Shown: positions 61,553 to 64,000 of the stretch, piece after piece | Layout of the letters: each line of letters starts with the position of its first letter | Position numbering within the stretch: the stretch's first letter is position 1 | DNA from: Ignavibacteria bacterium | Lineage (GTDB): Bacteria; Bacteroidota; Ignavibacteria; Kapaibacteriales; Kapaibacteriaceae | Assembly: GCA_016707005.1 (NCBI GenBank) | Contig: JADJIQ010000005.1 | Coordinates: 881,001-945,000 of the forward strand | Direction: 5' to 3' | Length of the DNA stretch: 64,000 bases | Position numbers and translations under genes: made by a program | The notes under the pieces: generated by a model | Databases searched by the model: none | The model's input: only the letters and a program-made list of their open reading frames with translations | What the model was told of the DNA's origin: nothing

Positions 61553-61584
61553 TTTGGTGGAGTCATCGGTTACCCTTATGTTTG
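61553..61584 (+). promoter_or_regulatory. rRNA operon promoter, Bacteroidota type
   Basis: TTTG (61553-61556), 20 bases, then TATGTTTG (61577-61584). Both elements fit the Bacteroidota primary sigma consensus TTTG-N~19-TAnnTTTG exactly. The predicted transcription start is near 61591, about 205 bases before 16S. Confidence 0.75.
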
Positions 61585-61635
61585 TCGTTCCCCCCGCGCC
61601 GAACGAAACGGAGCGAAGGGGACGGCGGAAACGCT

Positions 61636-61659
61636 GGTGTTCTTTGACAACAGGAAGCA
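61636..61659 (+). promoter_or_regulatory. leader boxA and 5' arm of the 16S processing stem
   Basis: GGTGTTCTTTGACAACAGG and AAGCA (24 bases). TGTTCTTTGA is a boxA-like antitermination signal. The whole stretch is complementary (one G-U pair) to 63378-63401 after 16S, so the two form the helix cut by RNase III to release pre-16S. Confidence 0.75.
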
Positions 61660-61796
61660 AGCAGTAACAAAAAATGGGTAGGACATATGTTCTACCCCCG
61701 TCATGGAGTGCACTGTAGAGCTGAGTAATCAGCGAAGTAGTGTTCCATGCGATCAATTCGGAAACAACAACAACAAAGAACTAGAATCAACTTTCT

Positions 61797-63292
<1,496 letters not shown>

Positions 63293-63377
63293 AGACCTGA
63301 GAAGAATATTTCTCTACGAGATCTGAGCAATCAGTCTCGATAGTGTCTTTTTAATACTGGAAAGATCGTTCTGTAAA

Positions 63378-63401
63378 TGCTTCCTGTTGTCAAAGAGCAC
63401 C
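63378..63401 (+). promoter_or_regulatory. 3' arm of the 16S processing stem
   Basis: TGCTTCCTGTTGTCAAAGAG plus CACC, complementary over 24 bases (one G-U pair) to the leader at 61636-61659. It lies 92 bases after the 16S 3' end. Confidence 0.75.
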
Positions 63402-63407
63402 TAACGG

Positions 63408-63421
63408 TGTTCTTTGTGATG
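63408..63421 (+). promoter_or_regulatory. spacer boxA-like element
   Basis: TGTTCTTTGTGATG repeats the leader boxA core TGTTCTTTG in the spacer just before tRNA-Ile. A second spacer copy is at 63534-63547. Confidence 0.5.
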
Positions 63422-63432
63422 ATGTGAGAGAC

Positions 63433-63506
63433 GGGCCGATAGCTCAGCTGGTTAGAGCACACGCCTGATAAGCGTGAGGCCGGTGGTTCAAGTCCACTTC
63501 GGCCCA
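63433..63506 (+). tRNA. tRNA-Ile(GAT)
   Basis: A 74-base cloverleaf. The acceptor GGGCCGA pairs with TCGGCCC, the D arm is AGCTCAGCTGGTTAGAGC, the anticodon stem CACGC/GCGTG encloses CTGATAA (anticodon GAT), and the T arm has GGTTCAAGTCC. No CCA is encoded. It is in the usual 16S-23S spacer position; no tRNA-Ala is found between it and 23S. Confidence 0.97.
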
Positions 63507-63533
63507 CGTTGGTTCTCTCCATCGGATTCACAA

Positions 63534-63547
63534 TGTTCTTTGAAAAC
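63534..63547 (+). promoter_or_regulatory. boxA-like element before 23S
   Basis: TGTTCTTTGAAAAC, nearly identical to the leader boxA, in the spacer between tRNA-Ile and 23S. It is likely an antitermination or processing signal; its partner would lie after 23S outside the window. Confidence 0.5.
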
Positions 63548-63789
63548 TGAAGAGGTTAATGTTCGTAAAACGAGCAAGCCGTCTATTGAGCAATGCGTGT
63601 AGGCATGGCCTAAGAGAGTGCCCGAGGCATCCTGGAAAAAAGGTGTTAAGGAGCGTGATCGAGTCATGACGACGCACAAGCGATAGGCGAGCAAAGACGA
63701 AAACGATAGAAAACAAGCAAACGCGTAGAAACAATGCGCAAGCATTGGTGAAGAGAATTAGCGACGAAAGTCGCAGGACGAAAAACAAA

Positions 63790-64000
63790 CGGCAAGTTGT
63801 AAAGGGCACACGGTGGATGCCTTGGCACAGAGAGGCGAAGAAGGACGCAGCAACCGGCGAAACGCCGCGGGGAGCAGGAAGCATGCTTTGATCCGCGGAT
63901 GTCCGAATGGGGAAACCCAATGGGAGTCATGTCCCATTACCCGCAAGGGAGCTAACCCAGGGAAGTGAAACATCTCAGTACCTGGAGGAAGAGAAATCAA
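63790..64000 (+). rRNA. rrl: 23S ribosomal RNA (5' part)
   Basis: The first about 210 bases of 23S, cut by the window edge. The 5' domain is recognised by ACACGGTGGATGCCTTGGCA, GAGGCGAAGAAGGACG and the GGAAACCCAATGGGAG stretch. The start is placed 18 bases before ACACGG, by analogy with E. coli. No tRNA-Ala or 5S is visible in the window. Confidence 0.93.

Noticed and set aside
63507..63789. tRNA-Ala in the rRNA spacer
   Set aside because: No GGTTCnAnTCC arm or acceptor pairing after tRNA-Ile.

Overview
The window looks like a chromosome segment of a free-living, Gram-negative bacterium of the Bacteroidota/Chlorobiota (FCB) superphylum. The 'Candidatus Kapabacteria'/Chlorobi-like lineage is my best guess. 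The evidence is several secreted proteins with Por/type IX secretion (T9SS) C-terminal sorting domains, an Omp28 lipoprotein, a DUF6029 barrel, a PD40-OmpA protein, a carboxypeptidase-regulatory/TonB-receptor protein, and promoter -7 boxes of the Bacteroidota form TAnnTTTG. The lineage is inferred from gene content; the nearly complete 16S gene (61797-63286) would settle it. GC content looks to be in the mid-50s by eye.

Layout. 1-2900: an apparently non-coding stretch, a delta-60-repeat T9SS cargo gene flanked on both sides by the same small hairpin repeat (ten 28-bp units downstream), and tRNA-Glu. 2900-7100: housekeeping genes on the + strand (coaE, trxA, pterin dehydratase, eno, phosphohexomutase) separated by 7-8 bp tandem repeats. 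7200-18300: mostly - strand (rmlC-like, pdxB, a sugar dehydrogenase-like T9SS cargo, an Ig-like lipoprotein, exonuclease, VWA-OmpA lipoprotein, DUF2723 membrane protein, a small T9SS cargo), with a BrkB-type membrane protein on +. 18380-26700: an envelope block (TlpA-like thioredoxin, DUF6029, Omp28, Wzi-like barrel, SPOR protein, murG and two membrane proteins, SixA-like phosphatase). 26800-48600: metabolism and translation (mdh, rpmA, rplU, acyl-CoA dehydrogenase, pyk, ymdB, cobalamin adenosyltransferase, rsmB, lgt, hbd) mixed with envelope proteins (PafA-like phosphatase, M16 protease, PorE-like PD40-OmpA). 48696-50840: an extraordinary G-rich, A-poor stretch, most probably a base-calling or assembly artefact. 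50845-61500: BNR-type T9SS cargo, an orphan HigA-type antitoxin, a TonB-receptor-like barrel, a MalK-type ATPase with DnaJ-like and membrane genes, a frameshifted lyase-like lipoprotein, a Kir-type K+ channel and radC. 61553-64000: an rrn operon (promoter, boxA, 16S, tRNA-Ile, start of 23S).

How the genes work together. The dominant theme is outer-membrane and periplasmic building: Lgt lipidates the many lipoproteins, MurG makes lipid II, T9SS-tailed proteins are exported cargo, and the PD40-OmpA protein may anchor the T9SS or peptidoglycan. There is no phage, transposase, CRISPR array or obvious defence island.

The signals most worth a second look are not genes. They are (i) the octamer AGCCCCTT/AAGGGGCT, seen 24 times where about two are expected; (ii) a family of intergenic 7- and 8-bp tandem arrays; (iii) TAnnTTTG-like boxes 4-6 bases before start codons, which suggests leaderless transcripts; (iv) the hairpin arrays around the delta-60 gene; (v) start codons or ribosome-binding sites inside hairpins; and (vi) the poly-G block.
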